Below are positions 25,413 to 35,906 of a stretch of 64,000 bases of DNA, in pieces. Both the position numbers and the translations under genes were made by a program. The stretch is from UBA6049 sp965662345 (lineage in GTDB: Bacteria; Bacteroidota; Bacteroidia; Flavobacteriales_G; Salibacteraceae). The stretch is taken from contig CBFIHE010000006.1 in NCBI GenBank assembly GCA_965662345.1, positions 55,032-119,031 on the forward strand. Reading direction: 5' to 3'. Position 1 is the first letter of the stretch, and every line of letters begins with the position of its first letter. The notes under the pieces are model-generated. The model saw only the letters and a list, made by a program, of their open reading frames with translations, did no database searches and was not told where the DNA came from.

Positions 25413-26636
25413 ATGGGAAATGCAACATTTGATATAGCCATCGTAGGAGGCGGAATTGTAGGAGCTGCAACCTTTTACCGGTTGCAACAGAGATTTCCGT
25501 CTAAGAAGTTGGTCTTACTAGAAAAGGAAAAGTCTTTAGCAGCACATCAAACCGGCAATAACAGCGGAGTAATTCATTCTGGCTTATACTACAAACCAGG
25601 CAGCAAAAAAGCGTTTAATTGTGTTCAAGGTAGGAAAGACCTTGTGGCTTTTTGTAAAGAATATAACGTGGCACATGATGTATGTGGAAAAGTGGTTGTG
25701 GCTACCCATGAGCACGAACTTGAAAATCTGAATAGAATTTTTGAGATTGGCAAGCAGAACGGCATTGAGGGAATAGAGAAAATTACTGGAGAACAAGTAA
25801 AAGAGATAGAACCGTTTTGTGAATCTATTGCTGGAATACGAGTGCCTGTAACGGGTATTGTAGACTATGTAGCCGCAACACAAAACATGATTGAAGTAGC
25901 GCTAGCTATCAACTCACATTCTGAAGTACGATTGGGGCATGAGTTAACAGCTGTTGAGCAAAGTAGCACAGCTACTACTCTAAAGACATCCAAGGGCATT
26001 TGTAGTGCTAATTACGTGATTTATTGTGGAGGATTACAAGCAGACCGTTTAGCAAAAAGTGATGGTATTGCATTGAGCGAAAGAGTTGTAGGCTTTAGAG
26101 GAGATTACTATGAACTTACTGAACAGGCAAAGCATAAGGTGAAGCATCTTATTTATCCAGTTCCAGATCCAGACTTCCCTTTCTTAGGAGTGCATTTTAC
26201 GCGCATGACTGATGGAGAAATAGAATGTGGCCCGAATGCTGTTTTTACTTTCAAGAGAGAGGGCTACGGAAAAACAGATTTTGATTGGAGAGATACCAAA
26301 GACGCACTTTCCTACAAAGGTACATGGAATCTATTCTTGAATAATATTTCGTTTGGAATAAATGAGTACCGTAGAGCCTTTTCTAAGAAACTATTCTTGA
26401 AAACACTGCAGCGAATGATCCCATCATTAACCATGGATGATATTAAAGAGGGCAGAAGCGGTGTACGTGCTTTATTACTCAGAGAAGATGGTGATACAAG
26501 AGATGATTTTAGAATTGAACCAGGAAAACACGGCAGAAGTATACATGTATTAAACGCTCCTTCTCCTGCTGCCACAGCATCTTTATCTATTGGCTCAGAT
26601 GTTGCGCAAATGGCCGCTGAACAATTTAATCTTTAA
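25413..26636 (+). CDS. lhgO: L-2-hydroxyglutarate oxidase / dehydrogenase
   Basis: FAD-dependent enzyme (407 residues) that oxidises L-2-hydroxyglutarate to 2-oxoglutarate, a metabolite-repair and lysine-catabolism step. It shows the dinucleotide fold IAIVGGGIVGAATFYRLQ, then LLEKEKSLAAHQTGNNSGVI with HSGLYYKPGSKKA, and VTGIVDYVAATQNM. The C-terminus has GPNAVFTFKREGYGKTDFDW and GRSGVRALLL. It starts 3 nt after the MFS gene. Its 3' end overlaps the convergent hypothetical gene by 11 bp, with no terminator between. Confidence 0.92.
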   Translation: MGNATFDIAIVGGGIVGAATFYRLQQRFPSKKLVLLEKEKSLAAHQTGNNSGVIHSGLYYKPGSKKAFNCVQGRKDLVAFCKEYNVAHDVCGKVVVATHEHELENLNRIFEIGKQNGIEGIEKITGEQVKEIEPFCESIAGIRVPVTGIVDYVAATQNMIEVALAINSHSEVRLGHELTAVEQSSTATTLKTSKGICSANYVIYCGGLQADRLAKSDGIALSERVVGFRGDYYELTEQAKHKVKHLIYPVPDPDFPFLGVHFTRMTDGEIECGPNAVFTFKREGYGKTDFDWRDTKDALSYKGTWNLFLNNISFGINEYRRAFSKKLFLKTLQRMIPSLTMDDIKEGRSGVRALLLREDGDTRDDFRIEPGKHGRSIHVLNAPSPAATASLSIGSDVAQMAAEQFNL

Positions 26637-27171
26637 TGACTTTAAAGTTCTTGCGAACATCTTCCCAAGAAAACAAGAAGTTAGCCATTAATTCGTCTAA
26701 TCGCTTGAGAAGAATAGGGTTGGGAGTCTCCATATTCCTAAAATACGATTCCTGAAAGTCATTTAGGTTGTACTTGTAAAAAACCGCTTTAGACATGGCG
26801 TAGTGCATGTTCTTAGAAGGGTGGTTTATACGCTTGAAATAAGACTGGTAGCTACGCACAATACTTTTCACGTCTTGCGAAGACATAGAGAAAGCTTCTC
26901 CTAAGTGTTTGTATATGGCGTCAAGAATTCTAACATCTTGGTAGTCATTGAAGTGACCTGGAACGAAATGAAGGTTTCCTGAAATAACAATCATTAGAAA
27001 TTCATCGCTAGAGGCTTGTTCCAAGCTAGGGACGCGCTCAAATGATGTATCGTTTTTAATGATTTCAATAACATCACTAAAGCCCGAATCGACAAGATGG
27101 AAAACAGAACTCACGAAATACTCGGCCAACTTAGATTCCGATAATTTCTTTTTGAAGAGGATGTCAAACAT
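26626..27171 (-). CDS. Conserved-looking hypothetical protein
   Basis: Product of 181 residues without signal peptide or transmembrane helix, mainly helical and charged (MFDILFKKKLSESKLAEYF; VKSIVRSYQSYFKRINHPSK). I do not recognise a family. Coding is supported by a full-length open frame, codon use like its neighbours and a promoter core 42 nt upstream. It is divergent from ppk and convergent with lhgO, which it overlaps by 11 bp. Confidence 0.65.
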   Translation of the reverse strand: MFDILFKKKLSESKLAEYFVSSVFHLVDSGFSDVIEIIKNDTSFERVPSLEQASSDEFLMIVISGNLHFVPGHFNDYQDVRILDAIYKHLGEAFSMSSQDVKSIVRSYQSYFKRINHPSKNMHYAMSKAVFYKYNLNDFQESYFRNMETPNPILLKRLDELMANFLFSWEDVRKNFKVIKD

Positions 27172-27213
27172 AAAGTCTGCGTTCGTTTTAAATCCGGATA
27201 CTTTAATTCAGAA

Positions 27214-27221
27214 CAAACATA
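27214..27221 (-). promoter_or_regulatory. Promoter core for the 181-residue hypothetical gene
   Basis: Minus-strand TATGTTTG (TAnnTTTG), 42 nt upstream of the start at 27171. Confidence 0.4.
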
Positions 27222-27260
27222 AATAGCTGCTACCGGGTGTTTTGAACATGTTTTACCCAA

Positions 27261-27302
27261 TTGTTAACAAACCATTGTTAACCATATCCCCATTTTGTTA
27301 AG
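27261..27302 (+). promoter_or_regulatory. Three TTGTTAA repeats upstream of ppk
   Basis: TTGTTAAC at 27261 and 27275 and TTGTTAAG at 27295, all on the same strand, 130 to 170 nt upstream of the ppk promoter core. They may be binding sites of a regulator of the polyphosphate operon. Confidence 0.35.
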
Positions 27303-27431
27303 AACAACAATACATGTTAGCTACAGATTAAATTTCATCACCCCAATTGGACCTTGATTTTAAGTCTTTAGCTTAGTGCTATTCTGGTAAATCACCCAAT
27401 CAAAGTCATTTATTCAGAGTTCGCCAAAGCT

Positions 27432-27439
27432 TAAATTTG
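27432..27439 (+). promoter_or_regulatory. Promoter core of ppk-ppx, abutting the ATG
   Basis: TAAATTTG followed by TTACT and the ATG at 27445. Short-leader or leaderless arrangement. Confidence 0.4.
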
Positions 27440-27444
27440 TTACT

Positions 27445-29550
27445 ATGCTTGAAGTATTAGAGTATCTAAACAAAAAACCAGGAGCTTCAAAGTTTCCAAT
27501 TATCAATAGAGAAATCAGTTGGTTATCTTTCAATGCGCGCGTATTGCAAGAAGCTCAAGACGAAAACACTCCGTTGATTGAACGCATAAGGTTCTTGGGT
27601 ATTTTTTCAAATAACCTTGATGAATTTTTTAGAGTAAGAGTTGCCACCGTAAAGCGGATGCTGCTTCTTAAGAAAGATATTCGTTCTCAACTGAATGAGC
27701 ACCCTAAAAAGCTGCTCGAAGAAATCCAACAAACTGTATTGGATCAGCAACATCGTTTCCAAGAAACATTTGAAACGTTGGTTGGAAAGTTAGAAGATGA
27801 AGGAATTTATATTTTGAATGAGAAACAGTTAAGCGAAGACCAAGCAGCCTTTGTTAAAGAATATTTTCATAGCAAAGTTTGGCCAGCGCTTATACCGTTA
27901 ATGGTTACCAAAAAGAACTTTCCCTATCTAAAGGATGCAGCTGTTTATTTGGCCATCAAGCTACAACGTTCTTCAGACCCAGAGGCATTGAAATATAGTT
28001 TACTAGAGGTTCCCGTAAAACGTGTTGGACGCTTTTTGGTAATTCCGGGAATCTCAGAGAACAAGTATGTTATGATGCTTGACGATGTTATTCGTTTTTG
28101 CCTACCAGAGATTTATTCTATGCTGGAATACGATACGTTTGACGCATATACCATAAAGATTACACGAGATGCCGAGTTGGAATTAGACAGTGACGTTTCA
28201 AAGAGCTTCTTGGAGAAAATGAAAAAGAGCTTAAAGCAGCGCAAAAAGGCAGATCCAGTTAGGTTTATTTATGATAGAGAGATGCCCAAAGACGTGCTAA
28301 GCTTTTTGATGGATTGTATGGATTTGGGTAAATCTGATGCATTAATCCCAGGAGGCAGGTATCACAATTTTAAAGATTTCATGGGGTTCCCAGCGTTCGA
28401 TAGGAAAGAACTTACTCATCAGAAGATTATTCCAAATGAGCATCCTGCATTTAAAAAATTTCACAGTTTACTGAATGTAATTAGGCAACGTGATGTAATG
28501 CTTCATTACCCCTACCAGTCCTTTAATTACTTTATAGATTTTCTGCGCGAAGCCGCAATGGACTCTGATGTTAAAGCCATTAAAATTACAATCTACAGAC
28601 TGGCTAAAGATTCTAGGGTGGTTAATGCACTTATTAATGCCGCTAAAAATGGAAAGAAAGTAACGGTTATACTGGAGCTCCAAGCGCGATTTGATGAAGC
28701 TGCTAATATTAAGTGGACAAGCACTCTTCAAGAGGAGGGTGTGAATGTTCTTCATGGAATACAAGGGCTCAAAGTTCACAGTAAGCTTTGCTTAGTCTCC
28801 CGTAAAGAGAATGGTAAGCTTGTACATTACGCAACTGTAGGAACAGGTAATTTTAATGAGTCAACGTCTAAGATATACAGCGATTTAAAGCTATTCACCT
28901 CCAATGCATCAATCACGAGTGAAGTGGTAAAGCTATTTCACTTGTTAGAAGGCAAGTCTCATGCACCCTATTTCTACAGAACGCTAGTTCCTTCTCCAAC
29001 ACAGCTCAGAAACAAGTTAATGCGCTTAATTTCTCAAGAAATTAAGAATGCTAAAGCGGGTAAAGAAGCTTATATTCATTTAAAAATGAATAGCCTGGTA
29101 GACCCTACACTTATTGAGAAGCTCTACGCAGCATCAAAAGCAGGAGTTCATATTAAATTGAATATTAGGGGTATTTGTTCCTTGGTGCCAGGGCAACCTA
29201 AGTACAGCGAGAATATAGAAGCCATTAGTATTTTAGATAAGTTTTTAGAGCACACACGGGTGTTCGTATTTGCAAATGCTGGTGATAAATTGATGTACAT
29301 ATCATCTGCAGATTGGATGGGTAGAAATCTGGATAGTAGGATTGAAGTTACTTGTCCGATTTTAGATGAAGGCATCAAAAAAGAAATATGCGATTTTCTC
29401 AAAATTCAGTGGGATGATAACGTGAAAGCCAGAATTCTGGATGGAGGTCAAAACAATGTTTTAAAAACTCCTCATGGTGGAGAACCACATATTAGAAGTC
29501 AATTTGCTTTATTTGATTATTACCAAGAAATGATGGAGGAGAAGGCTTGA
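27445..29550 (+). CDS. ppk1: Polyphosphate kinase 1
   Basis: Makes and breaks inorganic polyphosphate using ATP (701 residues). N-terminal domain: NREISWLSFNARVLQEAQD and GIFSNNLDEFFRVRVATVKR. The phospholipase-D-like catalytic halves follow, with the phosphorylated His445 in LKVHSKLCLVSRKENG, the ATVGTGNFNE motif, and YISSADWMGRNLDSRIEV in the C-terminal half. The stop codon overlaps the TTG start of the exopolyphosphatase gene (TTGA), so synthesis and degradation of polyphosphate are translationally coupled. Repeated TTGTTAA boxes upstream may tie it to nutrient status. Confidence 0.97.
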   Translation: MLEVLEYLNKKPGASKFPIINREISWLSFNARVLQEAQDENTPLIERIRFLGIFSNNLDEFFRVRVATVKRMLLLKKDIRSQLNEHPKKLLEEIQQTVLDQQHRFQETFETLVGKLEDEGIYILNEKQLSEDQAAFVKEYFHSKVWPALIPLMVTKKNFPYLKDAAVYLAIKLQRSSDPEALKYSLLEVPVKRVGRFLVIPGISENKYVMMLDDVIRFCLPEIYSMLEYDTFDAYTIKITRDAELELDSDVSKSFLEKMKKSLKQRKKADPVRFIYDREMPKDVLSFLMDCMDLGKSDALIPGGRYHNFKDFMGFPAFDRKELTHQKIIPNEHPAFKKFHSLLNVIRQRDVMLHYPYQSFNYFIDFLREAAMDSDVKAIKITIYRLAKDSRVVNALINAAKNGKKVTVILELQARFDEAANIKWTSTLQEEGVNVLHGIQGLKVHSKLCLVSRKENGKLVHYATVGTGNFNESTSKIYSDLKLFTSNASITSEVVKLFHLLEGKSHAPYFYRTLVPSPTQLRNKLMRLISQEIKNAKAGKEAYIHLKMNSLVDPTLIEKLYAASKAGVHIKLNIRGICSLVPGQPKYSENIEAISILDKFLEHTRVFVFANAGDKLMYISSADWMGRNLDSRIEVTCPILDEGIKKEICDFLKIQWDDNVKARILDGGQNNVLKTPHGGEPHIRSQFALFDYYQEMMEEKA

Positions 29551-30437
29551 AGTTTAAAAAAATAGGTGCCATAGATATTGGGTCAAATGCAATGCGTTTA
29601 CTCATTACTCAAGTACGAGAGAAAGATGGAGAAACCTTCTTTAAAAAGGTATCGCTAACAAGACTACCTGTTAGGTTGGGTCAAGAAGCCTTCATCAAGC
29701 AAGAGCTGTCCAAGGAAACCATATCAACATTTATTCAAGGTATGAAGGCTTATAAGTACTTGCTCAAAGTACATGGTGTAGAGCTATTTCGTGCTTGCGC
29801 AACATCGGCCATGCGAGATGCCAAGAATGGAGCAGATGTGGTGAAGCAAGCTATGGATAAAACCGGAATTCCCATTGAAATAATAGACGGCAGAGAAGAA
29901 GCAGAGCTGATTTTTAATGGTCACTTTAAAGATAAACTAGACCCAGATAGCAACTATGTGTATATAGATGTTGGTGGTGGTAGTACAGAAATAACAATCC
30001 TTTCTGAGGAGCGCATCATTGCAGCCAAATCTTTCAAGGTGGGAACCATTCGCTTGTTGAACGATTTGGTAAACGAGTCTCAGTGGAAAGAGATGAAAGC
30101 TTGGGTTAAGCAAAAAACAAAGCACCTCAATCACGCAGAGGCAATTGGTTCTGGAGGAAATATTAATAAACTCTACAAACTAAGTGATAAAACATACCCA
30201 AGACCAATGTTGTATCAAGAGCTAAAGCTGTTGAAGAATGATTTGTCATCCATGTCTTTTGAAGATCGTATAAATAAATACAACTTGAATCCCGATAGGG
30301 CAGATGTGATTACCCTTGCTGGAGAGATCTACTTCTCAGTCATGAAATGGAGTGATGTAAGCATAATTCACGTACCAAAAATTGGTTTAACAGATGGTAT
30401 AGTCACCTATTTACACGCTCAGGGAATGCGCAATTAG
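29547..30437 (+). CDS. ppx: Exopolyphosphatase / guanosine pentaphosphatase (Ppx/GppA family)
   Basis: ASKHA-fold hydrolase of 296 residues that removes phosphate from polyphosphate or pppGpp. Seen are the phosphate-1 motif AIDIGSNAMRLLI and the phosphate-2 motif YIDVGGGSTEITIL, plus GREEAELIFNG. It lacks the C-terminal HD domain of the long E. coli enzymes, as is usual for short Ppx proteins. The start is TTG at 29547, overlapping the ppk1 stop by 4 nt, with a strong GGAGG ribosome site just upstream inside ppk1. Its 3' end overlaps a convergent lipoprotein gene by 4 bp. Confidence 0.94.
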   Translation: MKFKKIGAIDIGSNAMRLLITQVREKDGETFFKKVSLTRLPVRLGQEAFIKQELSKETISTFIQGMKAYKYLLKVHGVELFRACATSAMRDAKNGADVVKQAMDKTGIPIEIIDGREEAELIFNGHFKDKLDPDSNYVYIDVGGGSTEITILSEERIIAAKSFKVGTIRLLNDLVNESQWKEMKAWVKQKTKHLNHAEAIGSGGNINKLYKLSDKTYPRPMLYQELKLLKNDLSSMSFEDRINKYNLNPDRADVITLAGEIYFSVMKWSDVSIIHVPKIGLTDGIVTYLHAQGMRN

Positions 30438-30823
30438 TTTAATCGGTAAAGTTCCCGTTCATATATTTTGTCTCCAGTAGCAGCTTTGAAAGCATATCCT
30501 TTTGGAGAGGTTGCAGTAATTTCTACATACATCGTGTCTCCAATTTCAAAATCTAGATCTTGCGGATGTGTGGTGCTTTTTAGCCATAGTTTGTAGGCAC
30601 AAGATGATGTCCATTGAATTCCGTATTCATCAATGAAACCAGCATCATCCATGCTAAACTCTTTTTGATAGCCATCTGCTCTTAAAATGCGTACATTACT
30701 GGATTCTGAAAATGTAAACTCACCTGTTTTAAACTCACTACAATCTGTAGGGTTCTCTTCTACTTGTGAGCATGAAATAAAGCCTATGAGTGAGGCTAGC
30801 ATCATGAATTGCTTTACGCCCAT
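30434..30823 (-). CDS. Small putative lipoprotein
   Basis: Product of 129 residues with a lipoprotein-type signal peptide (MGVKQFMMLASLIGFISC) and a Cys-containing mature part (NPTDCSEFKTGEFTF; WTSSCAYKLWLKSTTHPQDL; DTMYVEITATSPKGYAFKA). The pattern resembles small Bacteroidota lipoproteins of unknown role that often lie near metabolic genes. It overlaps the end of the broken kinase gene by 10 bp on the same strand and the end of ppx by 4 bp. Confidence 0.72.
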   Translation of the reverse strand: MGVKQFMMLASLIGFISCSQVEENPTDCSEFKTGEFTFSESSNVRILRADGYQKEFSMDDAGFIDEYGIQWTSSCAYKLWLKSTTHPQDLDFEIGDTMYVEITATSPKGYAFKAATGDKIYERELYRLN

Positions 30824-33800
30824 TTGGTTAAATATTTTTCTAGTGTAGTAAAGGTAACAGGTTTACTCAGGTAATCGTTCATTCCAGCATCTAGGCATCT
30901 TTCTTTATCGCCCTCCATGGCATTGGCAGTTACGGCAATAATAACTGGTTTCTCTGTTGAATTTGTTAGTTCTCGTATAACTTTTGTAGCCTCAAGGCCA
31001 TCCATTTCTGGCATCTGAACATCCATTAAAATGAAATCATAATTCTGTTTTTCATAAGCATCTACGGCTTCTAGCCCATTGGCTACCATAGTTGATGAGA
31101 AACCTATTTTTTTCAAGAAGCATACCCATANNNNNNNNNNNNNNNNNNNNNNNNNNNNNNNNNNNNNNNNNNNNNNNNNNNNNNNNNNNNNNNNNNNNNN
31201 NNNNNNNNNNNNNNNNNNNNNNNNNNNTACCAAGTTGTCTTCAGCTACCAGTATGGAGATCGAGCGCTCTTTTGTTTTGCCATGAATGTATTTGTTGAAG
31301 CTATTTATTGCATCTCTAAGAAGCTGTTCGTCTGAGTGGGACTTCTCAATTCTCAACTGGGGAAATGCGAGTGCAGTATCAGGTTCATCTAAAGTTATTG
31401 CTAAGTCGCAGTATTTGTTTAAGTCTTTCAAAGAGTCGTAAATGTGCACGCCAATTCCGCGAATATTAAGTACTTCTTCAATTCGGTTGATTTGTTCGTT
31501 GCCTAATCTTTTTGGTAGCCCTATTACTGCTGATTCTTCGGGTATTTTTAATTCATGTTTGGGAGTGTTGCTTTCTAGACTGCTAGGGAGCGGACAATTC
31601 AACTGTGAAAGTAGTTCCTTTTCCAACAGCCGAAGTGGCGTGAATCTTGCCGTTCATGGCATCTGTGAGCTTCTTACAAATAGATAGACCAAGACCTGTG
31701 CCTCCATATTTTCTATTGGTAGAACGGTCTAGCTGATGAAAGGGGATAAATAGGTTCTTAATTTGCTCAGGGCTTATGCCTATGCCTGTATCTCTAACTT
31801 TGAAACAAAGAGACGGTGATTCACCTTCTCTATATTCAGTTGAAATGATAATACTCCCAGATTCCGTAAACTTAACTGCATTATTCAGTATGTTCAGAAG
31901 AATCTGTTTAATACGTGTTGGGTCTCCTTCTAAGGATTCTGGTAATTGACCTATGATTTCGTCTTCTAAGGCTAACCCTTTTTCTTCAGCCTTTAATTTA
32001 ACTAATGAAAGGGTTTCTTCCACTAAAGAATTCGGGTTAAAGGGCATAATTCCTAAAAATGCCTCTCCTGCCTCAAGTTTTGAGAAGTCTAATATTTCAT
32101 TGATTATAGCCATTAAGGTATCGCTACTCAACCTAATGGTTTCAACCAAATCGTTTTAATGTTTAGTGAGATTCTCTCTTTTCAACAGACTTGTAGTGCC
32201 AATTACTCCATTTAATGGAGTTGTTATTTCATGACTCATGGTTGCAAGGAAATCTGCTTTAGCTCTTGCAGCCTGTTCGGCTGCAACTTTAGCATCTTTC
32301 AATTCCATCTCTCGTTTAACTTCGTCTGTTTTGTCTGTGCTAAAACCCACGATTCCCGTTACCGCTCCCTGTGCCTCTGTAATAGGAAATAGCTCTGTTT
32401 GAATTACGCGTTCTTCACCTTGATCAGAGAAGCGTGTTTCTATAGTTACAGGTTTTCCTTTCATGGCTTCTTCAAAGTGGATCAGCCAATAGTCTTTTGT
32501 TTTCTCTTTTGTTGATGCTGGTAGGTTTAGTCCTGGGCTAGCCTCAAAGCCGTAAATGAGTTCTGCAAATTCTGCAAATAGCCTGTTATAGGTTACTAAG
32601 TTGTAATTCTTGTCTATTGACCAGATTAATTGACTTGTATTTTCAATAACGGTTTTAAGTCTGGTTTGATTTTCTCGCAGCTCATTGGTACGCTTTCTAA
32701 TTGCTTTTTCTAGCTTCACTTTGGCCTTTCTTTCACGAAAGCGCATGCTGGTAAACCAGAGAACGATTATTGCGATAATGATTAAAGAGAAAATACCCAA
32801 AAGTCGATTATTGAGATACCAAGGCTTTAAAACAGAGAATTCTAGTGAACTAAAGTTGTAATTAGAAGAACCCGACATTAAACTGCGTGCGCGCAACTCT
32901 AGCTTATAACTACCTGCAGATAAATTGGTAAAATCTATGTGTTTATCTGCAGGTATTGGCTTCCACTCATCATTGTACCCTGCAAGCCTATATTCACTTA
33001 GCACATTATTGGGGTACGCATATGTGGGGATGGAGATTTGGAAGCTAACTCTCTTCACGTCAGCTTCTATAGCCAGCTTATTAAGTTCACGCTTATTAAC
33101 ACCATCTAGGGCTAAGCTATTCACAAAAATTTCAGGTGTTGGAATATATGGTAGTGCTGAGTCTGCTAGCTCAACCAAACCATTCATTGAAGAGAAGTAT
33201 AGGTTACCATTTGGATGCTTAATCCCGCTTTTATTGTACGCTCCGTTGAATTCATTGGTGTTTAACCCAGCTTCAGTTCCAAAAGAAATGCAATTAATCC
33301 TAGAGACTTCCCCATTAAAAAAGAATCGCATGGCATTGAATGATGCAGCATAGAGCCCGTTATTACTCGTCATCCATAATCTATCACCATCTCTTACCAT
33401 AGAGGAAACAATCCCACTGTATAAGCCGTGCGCAACCCTAATACTCTGAAACTGATTGTTGTGGTATCGAGATAGCCCTCCACCATAAGTTAATATCCAA
33501 ATATCCCCAAACTCATCTTCGTAGAAAGTTCTGCAGTTATCATGCGCAAGCCCTTCAGCTTGAGTAAAGTGAATCAAAGAGTCTCCATTATCCATGTAAA
33601 CGCCATTGAACGTTCCAAACCAGGTTCTGCTTTTTGAGTCTTTAAACATTTGGGTGATACGTTCTTCCTGAATAGAAGACTCACTGTAAACCTCATATGG
33701 CTTATCCTTTCTAGGGTCAAACCCTTGAACACCCCTATCGTACCCCAAAAGCATATTTCCACTTTTGATAGAAAGTAGGCTTAAAACAGTATTCAAATAG

Positions 33801-35065
33801 AGACCATCTTCAATCGTGTAGGCTTTACCAGATTCTCTATTCATTTGAATGGGCCCGTCTCCATAGGTGCCAAACCAAAGATTAGAATCTAGATCAAGTT
33901 CAAAGGACGTAATACATCCACCTTCAAAGTCATCATAGGTGCTGTAATTAGGTAGTGCTTTTGTTGAAATTCTTCTATCTTCAAAAGAGTAGAAACCAAT
34001 ACCTTCACAATGTAGACCTATCTATATACCATGGCTGTCTGGATAGATTCCTTGGAGGTTAAAAGAACCAGGACTATAAGGGTCTATGTAAGTATTGAAT
34101 AAATCGGGTCTAATTCTAACAAGACCATTATCATTAGAACCAAGCCAAACGTTTTGTTCAACATCTACAAAAACAGATCGATAGGTAAGCGCGGGTAGAT
34201 AATAGTTTTTGCCAAAGTCCTGACAGCTGAAATCTGGACTTATTTTACGTATACCATTATCATGAGCTTCCCGAACAACACCATCTGTGCTTCTTGCAAA
34301 GCCCATTCTATCTGCCTTTCGATAAGAGTTAGGGATTTGTTTTACGAGGGAATCTCCTATCCAAAGGTCTGTTGTAGCGGCTGAATGAATGTACAGGTTA
34401 TCATTTACCTTTAGCATGCCATTCAGAAACTTGCCCTTGTAAAATGGGTGTTGTTTCATTTCTTCATCAGTTATGATAAAGAGGCCTTTGGAAGTAAGGT
34501 AATAGGCTGTTTGGTCCTCCTTACTATAATATGCTTGGGTGGGTTCGTGAGGTATCTGGAAGTCTATGAATTCCTTGGCTTTGACAATACTGGAGTCCAC
34601 TAGCTTAACAACACCGTTTCTTAGAAAGACGAGAGCGTTTCCCTCTTCATCTGTACTCAAACCATGGGTTAAACCTCTGCCTTTTATCTTAAACTCCTGA
34701 GACCCATTTTCACCAATGCGTATGATACTGCGTGATTGAGTGGCTGCAAAAATCTCGTCTCTAGCATTTCCCGTGAGTCGAATAACTCTATTTGAGAGTA
34801 TGTTTGAGTCTGTTTCAGAATTAAAGATAGTAACCTCAGAACCATCATACTTTATAATGCCACCATATGTTCCAAACCAGATATTTCCTTTGGAGTCTTG
34901 TAAAAAGCCTTGAACGCTGTTCTGAGGAAGGCCATCTGAAGTATTCAAGTGAAACACACTAAAAGGAAGCTGCTTGAGCTGGTTTTGCCCAATACCCCAA
35001 GCAGGTAATAGGCTAACCATAAGTAGAAAAAGAACCCTATATGCGCTTGTAGTTTTTGTATTCAC
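30814..35065 (-). pseudogene. Broken hybrid two-component sensor kinase (propeller, Y_Y_Y, PAS, HisKA, HATPase, REC)
   Basis: One ancestral gene of about 1417 codons. Order: signal peptide (VLFLLMVSLLPAWGIGQ), two-component propeller repeats (GNIWFGTYGGIIKYDG), Y_Y_Y domain, one TM helix (LLGIFSLIIIAIIVLWF), PAS, HisKA (MSHEITTPLNGVIG), HATPase (KYGGTGLGLSICKKL), a degenerate receiver and a canonical receiver (ILMDVQMPEMDGLEA). Interruptions are TAG at 34022-34024 (Trp expected in SHGI-stop-IGLH), TAA at 32156-32158 (Gln expected in LTKH-stop-NDLVET), one extra base in the run at 31586-31588 between HATPase and receiver, and a 97-N gap in the last receiver. The H-box reads E-I-T-T-P, not E-I-R-T-P. 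No DNA-binding domain follows. The start is GTG at 35065, overlapping the glycosyltransferase gene. Confidence 0.85.
31131..31227. other. Assembly gap (97 N)
   Basis: Gap within the last receiver domain of the broken kinase, between VAEDNLV and FLKKIGFSS. Canonical receivers have fewer than ten residues there, so the N run probably overstates the missing length. Confidence 0.95.
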
Positions 35066-35906
35066 CAATTCTAATTCCAGTTAATCTTTCAAAGAGGTAC
35101 AATATCCAATCTAATGGCTTCAGATTTTTGCCTGAAATATCGTGACTAAACGACCAATTTAAACGCTGAATTCGTTTTTCCATGATTTTTGGATGAGTTC
35201 CTTTGAACTTGGCCAATGAGTCTATATCTGAATAGTCAAATGTAGCCGCATCACCAAGCATTTGTTCAACGTGCTCATCGCTGTGCCACATCTTGTGGAA
35301 TTGACGCTGTTTAGCCATTTGTTTTTCAGGTGGTTTAACCCAACCATAATGGTTTACATGAGCATCAATGGGTTTTACTCTAAGCTTTCTGTTATCAATT
35401 CTAAAGCCTTGCGCATCTCGGTAGCTTCTAATGCTTTTATTGTTTCTGATGATACGTACCTCATTTCTATACCATTTTCTAGAATCGCCTATAAAATCAT
35501 AAGAACCATAAAAGTGACGATACTTAAACAATAGACCTTCCACATCAGAATTATGAAGGTAGATCTCCATACCAGTTTGTATCGCACCTAAATCACTTTC
35601 ATGAATAACTTCATCGCCTTGTATGTAAAAGCACCAGTCATAGTCATCAGGAATAGCATCAAATGCTTTGTTGGTTTCAGATGCAAGCACTCTGCCGCCC
35701 TCACGCTGCGCATCATCCCAAATCGTTTCTATCACATTAATTTTAGGTGAATTAATACTTCGGATTAGTTCTACCGTGTTGTCTTCGCTTTTTCCTACAG
35801 CAATATAAAAGGCATCACAGACTGGCAAGATAGAGGTAATGGCTTCAACAATGGGATAGTCAAAGTTTACGGCATTACGAACTATGGAAAACCCCGCTAT
35901 TTTCAT
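35037..35906 (-). CDS. Glycosyltransferase family 2-like protein
   Basis: Product of 289 residues with a GT-A-like N-terminus (MKIAGFSIVRNAVNFDYPIV; FYIAVGKSEDNTVELIRSI) and a probable metal/nucleotide-binding acidic turn (DWCFYIQGDEVIHESDL). No transmembrane helix. The acceptor is unknown; a surface-glycan or lipid role is a guess. The ATG directly abuts the purB stop (no intervening base). Its 3' end overlaps the broken kinase gene by about 29 nt. Confidence 0.8.
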   Translation of the reverse strand: MKIAGFSIVRNAVNFDYPIVEAITSILPVCDAFYIAVGKSEDNTVELIRSINSPKINVIETIWDDAQREGGRVLASETNKAFDAIPDDYDWCFYIQGDEVIHESDLGAIQTGMEIYLHNSDVEGLLFKYRHFYGSYDFIGDSRKWYRNEVRIIRNNKSIRSYRDAQGFRIDNRKLRVKPIDAHVNHYGWVKPPEKQMAKQRQFHKMWHSDEHVEQMLGDAATFDYSDIDSLAKFKGTHPKIMEKRIQRLNWSFSHDISGKNLKPLDWILYLFERLTGIRIGEYKNYKRI

